A stretch of DNA of 64,000 nt, taken from the NCBI GenBank assembly GCA_045430285.1, contig JAILXV010000006.1, forward strand, positions 124,001 to 188,000, in the 5' to 3' direction. Of the stretch, positions 1 to 8,581 are shown piece after piece (positions within the stretch are counted from its first letter, which is position 1; every line of letters starts with the position of its first letter). The translations under genes and the position numbers were made by a program. The notes below the pieces were generated by a model. That model saw nothing but the letters and a program-made list of their open reading frames with translations. It was not told the origin of the DNA and searched no databases. Source of the DNA: Agarilytica sp045430285 (GTDB lineage Bacteria; Pseudomonadota; Gammaproteobacteria; Pseudomonadales; Cellvibrionaceae).

Positions 1-1
1 T

Positions 2-676
2 ATGGAAGCGCCGCCCGTGCTGGTGATGACAGATGTCGATGAAGATTGGCGCAAACACTACCGTGAAACCGGTTACGCCGAAAACGATCCCACATGGAAA
101 TACTGTCAAGAACATGTCGAACCCATATTGAGCCAAGACCTAATCCCCTATGCTGATGCCATCGGGTGTGATTTTATGCCGCAAATGTTCAGTGATTTTC
201 GAAAATATGGATACCTCGATCATATCGTTGTTCCCATCCATGGGCCAAGCTGGCAAGGCAGTATGGTCTTAATAATAGACGACTTAGACAATCGTCCAGC
301 ACTGACAAAAATGCTCCCCTTTGTCATGACCGTTATGTTCTACATTCATGCCGCCGCCAACGAAATGTTTGAAGAAGCCAATGGGCAGTTACTCCGCCCT
401 TACCTCGACGAGAAAGAAAAAGAGCTGGTGGCCGCTCTTTTGGGTGGCACGCCAGACCATAAAATTGCGGAGAACATGCATCTTGCCGTGGACACGGTAC
501 GCTACCGCTTAGCTAAGATTCAGAAAAAACTACGTGTCGTTAACCGCCAACAGCTTGCGCTCAGTATTGCCGCACAAGGGATAACAACAAGCGAGAATCA
601 GACGTTTAAAGCTTACTCGTCACCTTTTCCCATATCAGGCCAAATCTCAATCAAATCTTTTGATGAAATAGCCTGA
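2..676 (+). CDS. LuxR-family transcriptional regulator, probably cut at its N terminus by the window edge
   Basis: Two-domain regulator of the quorum-sensing LuxR type. Residues about 10-120 look like an autoinducer-binding domain: a Trp-x3-Tyr-x4-Tyr-x3-Asp-Pro arrangement near residues 16-29 matches the conserved ligand-pocket start of the family. Residues about 135-195 form the C-terminal LuxR helix-turn-helix (LDEKEKELVAALLGG start, then KIAENMHLAVDTVRYRLAKI). In full-length relatives the Trp/Tyr motif lies around residue 55-70, so roughly 40 residues are probably missing upstream and the ATG at position 2 may be internal. About 25 residues follow the HTH. No luxI-type synthase is visible in the window, so it may be a solo receptor. 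Its target is unknown. Confidence 0.8.
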   Translation: MEAPPVLVMTDVDEDWRKHYRETGYAENDPTWKYCQEHVEPILSQDLIPYADAIGCDFMPQMFSDFRKYGYLDHIVVPIHGPSWQGSMVLIIDDLDNRPALTKMLPFVMTVMFYIHAAANEMFEEANGQLLRPYLDEKEKELVAALLGGTPDHKIAENMHLAVDTVRYRLAKIQKKLRVVNRQQLALSIAAQGITTSENQTFKAYSSPFPISGQISIKSFDEIA

Positions 677-699
677 GACAGGAAGTGCGATTAGCAAAG

Positions 700-728
700 T
701 ATCAGCGGATTATTCATATCCGCTGATA
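700..728 (+). terminator. Perfect inverted repeat downstream of the LuxR gene
   Basis: An 11-bp perfect stem (700-710 with 718-728) closes a 7-nt loop, 23 bp after the LuxR stop codon. No T-run follows the right arm, so it is a weak candidate for intrinsic termination and may instead be a dyad binding site or an mRNA 3' stabiliser. Confidence 0.45.
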
Positions 729-836
729 CACAAGCCCGTGCTCATCCTGTCCACGCATCATTATTTACCTATATCTAGCACAGCGAAATAGTAACAAGAT
801 CTTCCTGATTTACGCATTTAGCTCTACAATCAGCAC

Positions 837-1736
837 ATGGCCATTCTAAACCTTCTCGATTCAGACTCGCTCATCTACTTAAAGCCGGTTCACATTTTCG
901 GACGCGATCCGAGTGTGGCCGATACCATTCTCGATAACGACTCGTGTTCACGTATGCATTGTGTTATCCGCTGGCAAGCGGGTATGTGGTTTATCACGGA
1001 TGAAAGCCGTAACGGTTGCTACGTTAATGGCGAGCGTATCGCAAAAGGTTCAGGGGTTCACTTGGCGGTAAACGACATAATTACGATAGGGAAAAACGAC
1101 GACGTTAAATGGATAATGAAAGATGAGAAAGAGCCCAAGCCCATACTGCTCGCTCAAGACAAAACGTCTTACCTTGAACTCAGTGACCTCAATATCCTAC
1201 CTAATGAAGCACACCCTGAATGCCAAATATTAAAACAGGGGGAATCATGGGTATTCGAACATAACGACGAAACACAAACGATTAAAGAAAATTTTGAGTG
1301 CTATATTGACGGAAAATCGTGGATCTTTTTTCCCAACGATCTAATACAAGAAACAAAGTTTTACGACAAGATAAGTGACGAAAAACCCAAGCTCAATTTT
1401 CATGTCAGTCGGAACGAAGAACATATTCAACTCACCGTTGAACTTGGGGGTAAATGTTTTGATCTGGGGCATAAAACACATCACTACCTTTTATTAGAAA
1501 TGGCCCGTCACCAATTAGATGATTCGACAACATCCGCTAAAGAACGCGGATGGATGAGCAATGAATTGCTGCTGAATAATATGAAAATAGATATCAATCA
1601 TCTAAACATTCAAATTTATCGCGCACGTGCAACCTTAAGAAAATGCTCCGCTCATTGGGGCCAACAACTGATCGAAAGACGACGCGGTGAAATACGCTTG
1701 TACCCCTGTGCAATAGATATCGTTAAAGACGGGTAA
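837..1736 (+). CDS. FHA-domain protein with a C-terminal winged-helix-like region
   Basis: The forkhead-associated domain spans residues about 15-90 and shows the family signature: Gly-Arg (GRDPS), Ser-x-x-His (SRMH) and the Asn-Gly turn (RNGCYVNG). FHA domains bind phosphothreonine peptides, so the protein probably responds to Ser/Thr kinase signalling. The middle (about 95-200) has no recognised domain. The last 95 residues (FDLGHKTHHYLLLEMARHQ onward, then an arginine-rich helix and a GEIRLYP beta turn) look like a winged-helix DNA-binding domain of the OmpR-C type. That second assignment is inference. There is no signal peptide or membrane segment, so it is cytoplasmic. It stands alone: no kinase, phosphatase or type VI secretion gene lies nearby. 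No clear ribosome binding site precedes the ATG. Confidence 0.75.
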   Translation: MAILNLLDSDSLIYLKPVHIFGRDPSVADTILDNDSCSRMHCVIRWQAGMWFITDESRNGCYVNGERIAKGSGVHLAVNDIITIGKNDDVKWIMKDEKEPKPILLAQDKTSYLELSDLNILPNEAHPECQILKQGESWVFEHNDETQTIKENFECYIDGKSWIFFPNDLIQETKFYDKISDEKPKLNFHVSRNEEHIQLTVELGGKCFDLGHKTHHYLLLEMARHQLDDSTTSAKERGWMSNELLLNNMKIDINHLNIQIYRARATLRKCSAHWGQQLIERRRGEIRLYPCAIDIVKDG

Positions 1737-2247
1737 CGCTTCGGCAATGTTCCCTTTGTTTATTTGTCAACCACCAATTGTTCCATATCAAACATAAATA
1801 CAATCTATGCAACTCTGTCACTAAACGTCGATATCGTTGTGGTACTATCTAAATGAGCTAAACAGAAACGTATCTCTTTATTTTAGCTATTCTGGCTATT
1901 TCTGAGCGGTACATGTGGAACGCGTCACAAATCAAACGTACGTTTTATTTTTCTATTTCAGCTCTTCAACATAATAACCTATCAAAAAATAAAAACGCTG
2001 CAACACAAAGCGTAGCCCCGTGGGGTTAGCACTTAACGATACAGAGTCGGACTCAAAAAATGCGTCACGCTCTGAAATAAGGCAAACACCACAACCTAAC
2101 TTGATCACGCATATTGGCAACACAGTAACCTGTGCTGCACGGTTACCTGTTGCCTCTCAAGACGCATGCGCGCAAAAGTCGAGGCACATCGATTAGCTCG
2201 TGATCGTCATTTTCACTCTAAATGTTTTAAAAATGATAGGTACACAA
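1737..2247. other. Non-coding stretch with one dyad element
   Basis: About 510 bp between the FHA gene and the metalloprotease. No convincing open frame. The only structure seen is the dyad at 2116-2154, listed separately. The metalloprotease promoter presumably lies here, but I could not pin down -35/-10 boxes. Confidence 0.5.
2116..2154 (+). promoter_or_regulatory. Nested inverted repeat upstream of the metalloprotease gene
   Basis: GGCAAC and GTAACC on the left mirror GGTTAC and GTTGCC on the right, and a GTGC-T-GCAC palindrome sits at the centre. The 39-bp element is almost fully dyad-symmetric and ends 93 bp before the chosen ATG at 2248. It could be an operator or a leader hairpin. Confidence 0.4.
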
Positions 2248-5200
2248 ATGAAAAAACTCAATCGGTGGTTGGCTACCGCTGTTTTCAGTGTGGTCATGAT
2301 ATCTTCACATGTCATCGCGCAAACACCACTAAACGAATTTTTTACACGCGCGCAGGCAAATCAATTAAATACGCAAGTCCTCACTTTGCCGATAGGTGGT
2401 GCGCCACCGAGCGTACAAACTTTTATGGGCGACCCCGCTACAAATATCCAAATCGATACTTTAGCGCTTTTTGATTTGCCGGATTTTCAAATAGAACTTC
2501 CTGGTTTAGAAAATTTTTATGCCGTTAAAGAAAAACTACAAAACAACTCCCTTAATGGCATGAATTGGATTGGCGACGTTGTCTACCTAGATCCAACGGG
2601 ATTGAAAAGTGGTGTTCAAGGTCGCGCTTATTTCGTTGAGCACAATGGCCTCATTACCGGTGCCATACACACTGCCGACGAAGTTATCCAAATCTACCCA
2701 GATGGCGCCGGCGGCCAAGTCATGGTGAGCTCAGATCCCGCTATTTTTGACAACGAAGGCGAGATCGAGACAGGTGAAGGGGCTCCCCAAGCAGGCCCCG
2801 CTATCGGTGGCCGTATAGACGGTGAATCGCCCGCAACAATGGCCAGCCCTTACGTAATCGATGTTATGTATGTCGTCACCGCGGACGCAGACGCACAAGT
2901 TGCGGATATGCCTGCATTGATAGAGCTAGCGCTCACAACAGGGAACGACGTCCTCGTAAATTCACAAATACCGACACGCCTAAGACTGGTCGAAACGCAT
3001 TACACCAATTTCCAAGAAAATGGCGACATGTCCGATGATCTATCCGCTTTACGAAATCCCAACGACGGCTTGATGGATGACGTCCACACCGTACGTACCC
3101 AAGTGGGCGCTGATATGGTGATGATGGTCTCCTCATCATCCAATTATTGCGGTATCGCTTATCTTGATGCCTCTCCGGAGTGGACCTTCAGTGTGACGTA
3201 TCGTGGCTGCATGAGTTCATATACACCGATTCACGAATTCGGTCATAATTTTGGGGCACACCATGACGATGCAAACGCCTCGAATTATAGCTACCCCTTT
3301 GGATACGGGCTTTACAACAATATCGAAACACCTTACTGGCGAACCGTCATGAGCTACCAATGTCCAGGTGGCGGCTGTAACCGAATTCCTTATTTCACAA
3401 CCCCCGCACTTACCTATAACAATCTTCCGTTGGGCGACCCAGAAACCTTAGATAACGCACGCGTCATACGCATACGCTCGGCCGAGATTGCAAGCTATTA
3501 CACTAGCGTGGTTCCCTACTGCACAGAACACACATCCACCAATGATCAACATCTTTCAGCAGGGCGCGCCTATACACAATCTTCAGGCGGCTTCTTCCCC
3601 ACAACCACATACTATGCGGTTGGCTCCGACGATAACTTAGGCACTTACGGGTTTCTTTCACGTACCTTAGCAGAAGACCCCGCCGGCTATTTTTCACTAA
3701 ACGCCTGTGGCCCTGGTGGCGAAGCGCCCTTTGCCCCAGAAGTGCAAAACCTCACAACAACACCCATTACCGGTGGCCTGCGCTTATCCGGTGAAATCTT
3801 TGATGCGAATAATGATGAGATCAGTCACATAGAAGCCAAAGTATCCGCCGATACAACATGGGCGACCGGCTCAATCACAGGCAATACCTTTGATATTGAT
3901 ATTCCATCTCCGATTTCAAATGAAGTTACGCTAGACATACAAACCGCCGATATCACAGGCGCCTCGTTTAGCTTCTCTACAACGCTTGCCCTCGACCTCG
4001 GTGAAGCACCAACAATTGCACTGAACGGTGCAGAGGTGTTCGACCAAGATATCCAGATATACGGTAACAGCAACGACCCAGACAACGCGGTACCCACCAT
4101 TTATTATCAAGTCGACGGAAATGGTGACCCTGCCAGTGGTATCTGGATTGCCTTCCCTGTCACCAACAATTACTGGACACTGGATATACCCGACGCATCC
4201 ATCGGCAATCACACAATTCACGTCTACGGTGTGGATGAAACTGACTTACAAAGCAATGTGCTTAGCGTAGACGTCACCGTTAATCCTCTGGAAGCACCCT
4301 TGTGTGAATTCGCAGGAGTCGTTCCAGCAACGAACGGTACTGCTGGTGAAGTTGAATTGCTGGGCCTAGTAGAAGACGTAAACCAAAGTGATGTATCACT
4401 TGAATACCGAATCGATGGCGGCACCTGGTCTGCAATCGCGGAGTTTGCTCGACTCAACTATCGTCAATCATGGGCACTGAATCCGTCCCTATCCCTTACT
4501 GACGGTGCCACACACAGCTTTGACGTGAGAGCAATCGATTCCAGTAACCTTCAAACAAACTGCGGAACCATTGTTCATACCGTTGCATACCCAACGGGAG
4601 AAGAGGCGCCGAGCTGCGAATTTACCGACATATTTAAATACCAAAATGGTCTTCGCTACTACATGGTCACCTCCGATCCAAATGGCAACCAGCAACAAAT
4701 GTTTGCAAAAGAATCCTCCAACAGTGAGTGGTTACAAACGTGGCCGGCGGTGTTGGCTGGTGGTGAAATTCCGATACCAGGTATTGGTGAATTCACGATC
4801 CAAGGCCGTGTAGTGGATAGCAGCGGGCTAGAAGGGTTTTGCGAACAAACCGTTACGCTCGAAGACCAAGCCTATACCCCTGAAATAACGAGTGCTTCTG
4901 GGTACTACGAAGCAGAACAAAGCAGCGTCTTGATCAACATATGGGTAGAAGACTGGGACGGCGACCTAGTTTCCGTCGAACTGCGCGAACAAGGCTCATC
5001 CACCTGGTTACAGGCAAGCCAAATACGCGTAGGTAGTCAATGGAACTACAGCCCTGGCGATTTAGCGAACGGCATTTACCACTATGAAGCACGCGCCACA
5101 GACTCCGGCGGACGCGTCAGTGACATCTTTCAATTTAATTTTGAAAACGTGCGCTCAAATCCACCCACCCTGTCGAATGTCAGCTTTAGCCAAAACGGTA

Positions 5201-6585
5201 GTAACGTCACCATTACCGGAAACGCTGATGATGAAAACGGCAACCTTGCGCGGCTGTATTTTCAGCTGGATGATAACGACGTGTTTTACGTAAATGCCTC
5301 ACCGCAATGGTCACAAACATTTACTAACCTAAGCAATGGCGCTCATTCGGTACATGTCTACGCCAGAGATACCAATGGGCTCACCAGTGAAACCGAAACC
5401 GTCAGCTTCACCGTCGAACCAGGGCTTGCACCAACACTTGATAGCCTTAGCGTGCTGGTCAACGCGAATACGGTAACGGTCGGTATTAATGCGAGCGATG
5501 CGGACGGAGATATATCTCAAGCGGCAATACAGCTCGATGGTGGTACCACAACCTTCTATCCAGGAACGGGGACGTGGGATATTTCCTATTCGGATTTAAC
5601 TGTTGGTAACCACCAGATCCAGGTATACATCATGGATAGTGCGGGAAATAACAGCCCAACCGAAATACGTAACTTCAATATCGCCTCAACAGAAAACTGC
5701 TACACCGCCAGTAACAATGATCATCTCACCGCGAATCGTGCGCTCACGAGAAATGTGGGTGAAACCTGTTTTGGCACAATTTGTTTTGGCGGCACAATCA
5801 CATATTTTGCGATTGGGTCAGATGACAACATGGGGACCAGTGCGAGCGCAGAAACAACGCTAAAAGAAACCACCGAAAACTACTACGAAATCGGCACCTG
5901 CCCGATCGTCGACACAACCCCACCCGTCCTATCATTACTTGGCGACAACCCAATGGACCTCTCCATTGGCGAAACATTTAATGACCCAGGGGCCACGGCT
6001 ACAGATGACGTTGACGGAGATATTACGGCAAACATCACCATTTCGGGTTCGGCAGATACCAGTACAGTAGGCAGTTATACCCTTACATATAATGTAAGTG
6101 ATGCCGCAGGTAATATAGCCACTCCGCTCATCCGTACCATTAATGTGACACCAGACGACACGGCGCCCGTTATCACGCTCAATGGTGATGTGGTAATGGA
6201 TGTTACAATCGATAGCGTATTTATCGACCCTGGCGCAATTGCCACTGACAATGTCGACGGAGATATCTCCGCAAGTATCCAAGTTACAGGCACAGTAGAT
6301 ACCTCAACTTCGGGTACTTACATGGTGTATTACGATGTCAGCGACGCGGCGGGGAATGCCGCAGCCCAGGTGACACGCACCGTCAATGTTGTGGAAGGCG
6401 CCGCGTGTGTTGAATCGACACTTACTGAACACGTAACAACAGGCAGAGCGTACGAACAATATTACTCTTACTATGCAACGGGCACCGGCACGTATCTAGG
6501 CAGTACCTTTAACGACGCCGAAAAAGTGATTTCAATGGAAGAAGTCAGTGCGGGTAACTGGAGTGAAGTCAGTAATTGTAGCTGA
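2248..6585 (+). CDS. Secreted metzincin-type zinc metalloprotease with tandem Ig-like and Cys-flanked modules
   Basis: Predicted exported protease of 1445 residues. The ATG at 2248 is preferred over 2200 because it gives a clean signal peptide (MKKLNRWLATAVFS, then a cleavage-like VIAQ) and follows AGG at proper spacing. The catalytic domain (about 190-420) has the long zinc motif HExxHxxGxxH at residues 329-339 and a Met-turn (VMSYQ) about 35 residues on, as in reprolysin/M12B-like and related metzincins. After it come several Ig/cadherin-like beta repeats with alternating acidic DxNG or DxDGD turns. Two DUF5011-type repeats (about 1215-1385) begin DTTPPVLSLLGDNP and DDTAPVITLNGD. A roughly 60-residue Cys-flanked module occurs three times, starting near 425, 1151 and 1387 (consensus C..(N)DHL.AGRA...YAVGSDDNLG...C). 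The substrate is unknown; polymer or surface protein degradation is plausible. A strong terminator follows. Confidence 0.85.
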   Translation: MKKLNRWLATAVFSVVMISSHVIAQTPLNEFFTRAQANQLNTQVLTLPIGGAPPSVQTFMGDPATNIQIDTLALFDLPDFQIELPGLENFYAVKEKLQNNSLNGMNWIGDVVYLDPTGLKSGVQGRAYFVEHNGLITGAIHTADEVIQIYPDGAGGQVMVSSDPAIFDNEGEIETGEGAPQAGPAIGGRIDGESPATMASPYVIDVMYVVTADADAQVADMPALIELALTTGNDVLVNSQIPTRLRLVETHYTNFQENGDMSDDLSALRNPNDGLMDDVHTVRTQVGADMVMMVSSSSNYCGIAYLDASPEWTFSVTYRGCMSSYTPIHEFGHNFGAHHDDANASNYSYPFGYGLYNNIETPYWRTVMSYQCPGGGCNRIPYFTTPALTYNNLPLGDPETLDNARVIRIRSAEIASYYTSVVPYCTEHTSTNDQHLSAGRAYTQSSGGFFPTTTYYAVGSDDNLGTYGFLSRTLAEDPAGYFSLNACGPGGEAPFAPEVQNLTTTPITGGLRLSGEIFDANNDEISHIEAKVSADTTWATGSITGNTFDIDIPSPISNEVTLDIQTADITGASFSFSTTLALDLGEAPTIALNGAEVFDQDIQIYGNSNDPDNAVPTIYYQVDGNGDPASGIWIAFPVTNNYWTLDIPDASIGNHTIHVYGVDETDLQSNVLSVDVTVNPLEAPLCEFAGVVPATNGTAGEVELLGLVEDVNQSDVSLEYRIDGGTWSAIAEFARLNYRQSWALNPSLSLTDGATHSFDVRAIDSSNLQTNCGTIVHTVAYPTGEEAPSCEFTDIFKYQNGLRYYMVTSDPNGNQQQMFAKESSNSEWLQTWPAVLAGGEIPIPGIGEFTIQGRVVDSSGLEGFCEQTVTLEDQAYTPEITSASGYYEAEQSSVLINIWVEDWDGDLVSVELREQGSSTWLQASQIRVGSQWNYSPGDLANGIYHYEARATDSGGRVSDIFQFNFENVRSNPPTLSNVSFSQNGSNVTITGNADDENGNLARLYFQLDDNDVFYVNASPQWSQTFTNLSNGAHSVHVYARDTNGLTSETETVSFTVEPGLAPTLDSLSVLVNANTVTVGINASDADGDISQAAIQLDGGTTTFYPGTGTWDISYSDLTVGNHQIQVYIMDSAGNNSPTEIRNFNIASTENCYTASNNDHLTANRALTRNVGETCFGTICFGGTITYFAIGSDDNMGTSASAETTLKETTENYYEIGTCPIVDTTPPVLSLLGDNPMDLSIGETFNDPGATATDDVDGDITANITISGSADTSTVGSYTLTYNVSDAAGNIATPLIRTINVTPDDTAPVITLNGDVVMDVTIDSVFIDPGAIATDNVDGDISASIQVTGTVDTSTSGTYMVYYDVSDAAGNAAAQVTRTVNVVEGAACVESTLTEHVTTGRAYEQYYSYYATGTGTYLGSTFNDAEKVISMEEVSAGNWSEVSNCS

Positions 6586-6620
6586 TGCCTTAACGTAGCT
6601 TTAATCATATTTCATACCCA

Positions 6621-6653
6621 AAGGCCCGCCAAGTTTTGGCGGGCCTTCTTTTA
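6621..6653 (+). terminator. Intrinsic terminator of the metalloprotease gene
   Basis: A 12-bp perfect GC-rich stem (6621-6632 with 6636-6647), a 3-nt loop, then TTCTTTTAT-like tail. It lies 36 bp after the metalloprotease stop. Confidence 0.9.
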
Positions 6654-6675
6654 TATACAAAAAATTAATTCATTC

Positions 6676-6981
6676 TGATATTACCCCTCTTACAACACTC
6701 ATCATCGCCATCTTCTCCACTGCAAAAATTGCCGATATAGACTACCCCCTCAAGTTCATGCATTATTATGCCGAACACTTTCCGGAATACTATGTATTTT
6801 ATTCGGTCAGCTCACTCTGAGCAAAATCCCAATAGTATATTTTAGCAATACCTGTGTTACGGACGTGTTAGTAAGTACCTCTGTCACTGGGTTTGGTTTT
6901 CAAAATTTTGAAGTGTTCGAATATAGCGCACAAGGAAAGGAAGCTATAGAAACCCGATTTAAGAATATCGATAAAAAATAA
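6676..6981 (+). pseudogene. Possible remnant of a small gene just upstream of the lipoprotein
   Basis: A frame with no stop runs from 6679 to a TAA at 6979-6981 but has no ATG. Its last 45 or so codons read like real protein (ending FEYSAQGKEAIETRFKNIDKK), while the upstream part does not. In another frame an ATG at 6758 opens a 20-codon piece (MHYYAEHFPEYYVFYSVSSL) that stops at 6820. The two could be halves of one gene split by a frameshift near 6820. Its end is 11 bp before the lipoprotein start. I do not recognise the family, and the stretch could also be chance. Confidence 0.3.
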
Positions 6982-6992
6982 TTGAGAAAAAA

Positions 6993-7613
6993 ATGTCTGC
7001 TCTAAAAATCATATTTATAACTCTGCTAGCATCCACAACAGGATGCGTTAACTCTGTTTCACATTACTATCAAGGAAAATTAAGTAACTCTATTACGTTA
7101 AATGATAAAAGACCGTTAAATCAGCAGCGAAATATGATCATGAGCTTATATATCGGAAGCTGTAAGTATGGTTCTTACCAGCTTGGAGACAAGGACTTCA
7201 TTCCCGACAGGGTAAAATGGCTCGCTCATAAACTAAGCACGGAAACGAATCTTCCGGAGACCGCTACAGAAATAGATTTGTTAAATTTCACTTTTCATGT
7301 AAATCATGCGGCAGGATACAGGAAGGCCATGTCCAATGCGCAACCTGGTGCGCTTCATGCGCTTATTAATGATACAAAGGTAACAGGATGTTCTGCCGAC
7401 GATTTGTATGGCGGATATATTACCTCTGAACGAAAAGACAAATGGGCCCCAATCATCACGGTTATAGATATAAATGCAAATGGTCAGAGTTACCACGGAA
7501 GAGCAGTCACATCATTAATGGGAGCATTTTTTGATAAGCGTAACCCAGAATGGGATAAGGCGGTAAATTTTGCGCTAGAAGCTGCATTTAAAGACCTAAA
7601 AGAAAAGCTATAG
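6993..7613 (+). CDS. Small putative lipoprotein of unknown function
   Basis: 206 residues. The N terminus is a short hydrophobic signal ending at Cys18 (LLASTTGC), a lipobox-like site with a weak -3 residue, so the mature protein is probably lipid-anchored in the envelope. The rest has no family I recognise. It contains two further Cys residues (SCKYG and TGCSADD) and a short C-terminal amphipathic helix (NFALEAAFKDLKEKL). Base use is AT-richer than in the neighbouring protease. Only a weak purine stretch precedes the ATG. It follows the possible gene remnant by 11 bp. Confidence 0.6.
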   Translation: MSALKIIFITLLASTTGCVNSVSHYYQGKLSNSITLNDKRPLNQQRNMIMSLYIGSCKYGSYQLGDKDFIPDRVKWLAHKLSTETNLPETATEIDLLNFTFHVNHAAGYRKAMSNAQPGALHALINDTKVTGCSADDLYGGYITSERKDKWAPIITVIDINANGQSYHGRAVTSLMGAFFDKRNPEWDKAVNFALEAAFKDLKEKL

Positions 7614-7748
7614 CTAAGACATATGGAGTGATCCTATAATCTATGATAAAAAAAATGGTGCCCTAAAAGGCATCATGACACCCATCTAGCCGTTATGCAG
7701 TAAACGTCTATTCCGCGGGCATCACATGGAATTCGAGAAGGATAGTTA

Positions 7749-8336
7749 ATGAAATTAATTGTAGGAACTGAATCAACATGGTCGTTGCGAGCAATAATTT
7801 GTGGTTATTTATCGGCCGCTGATTTTGAAATAGAAATAATACAATTATCTGAGCCAAACTTTAAATCAGAAATTTTAAAATTTTCGCCCACTGGATTAGT
7901 GCCTGCTTTAATTACGGAATCCGCTACTATTCATGATTCACTCGCTATTGCTGAATTTTTTAACGAAATTGGCTACCGATCACTGTACCCGCAAAACAAG
8001 AATGATAGAGCTATTTCTCGTAGTTTGTGCGCCGAAGTGCATTCAGGGTTCAAAAATATTAGAGCAGACTGCCCTTTTTCTATGGAGAAAGTAGAGCCTG
8101 TATCCATTTTAGATTCAGGTACTTCCCTAGAGGTATCTCGAATCGAAGAAATATTTTCTCAGGCAAGTATGCCTTTTATGTTCGATGAGCCTGGCATTGT
8201 TGATGCTTTCTATGCTGTACTAGCTTATCGTCTTACAATATATGGCATCAATTTTAATGGGAATGCAGGTTCATACCAGCAATCTTTAATTAAATGGCCA
8301 ATGCTATTAAAAGCAATTGAAGCACTACATACCTAA
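7749..8336 (+). CDS. Glutathione S-transferase-like protein
   Basis: 195 residues. The N-terminal 80 residues match a thioredoxin-fold GST domain: a Ser-rich beta1-alpha1 turn (TESTWSLRA), then the FSPTGLVPALI segment with the cis-Pro and the IHDSLAIAEFF helix that binds the glutathione gamma-glutamyl group. The C-terminal helical domain is short (GSTs are usually 200-220 residues) and weakly conserved. The ATG has a good ribosome binding site (GAAGG, 8 bp upstream). The enzyme would act in the cytoplasm on an unknown electrophile. No neighbour suggests a pathway. Confidence 0.7.
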   Translation: MKLIVGTESTWSLRAIICGYLSAADFEIEIIQLSEPNFKSEILKFSPTGLVPALITESATIHDSLAIAEFFNEIGYRSLYPQNKNDRAISRSLCAEVHSGFKNIRADCPFSMEKVEPVSILDSGTSLEVSRIEEIFSQASMPFMFDEPGIVDAFYAVLAYRLTIYGINFNGNAGSYQQSLIKWPMLLKAIEALHT

Positions 8337-8569
8337 CAAACAGCTGACTCTAAGCCCGAACAAGTAGTCGCCTATTTCACCATCCCTCCTTGTTTCCTAA
8401 AAAGATATTTACATTTTTTCGGCTTTTCGCGTACATAAAGTTTTTCTGCACGACAAATTTCACCTAATTATCACGAAGTGTAACTTTAGTTACATGGCGG
8501 CAGATTTTATGTTGCTACCATCGCGCCCGATAAAAATTGTTCTTTTCATATGTGGTTAATTTTGAAGCG

Positions 8570-8574
8570 AGGAG
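8570..8574 (+). promoter_or_regulatory. Ribosome binding site that selects a TTG start for the cytochrome
   Basis: AGGAG lies 7 bp before TTG at 8582. Starting there gives a normal signal peptide, whereas the in-frame ATG at 8537 adds 15 residues and has no such site. Confidence 0.7.
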
Positions 8575-8581
8575 AAATACA

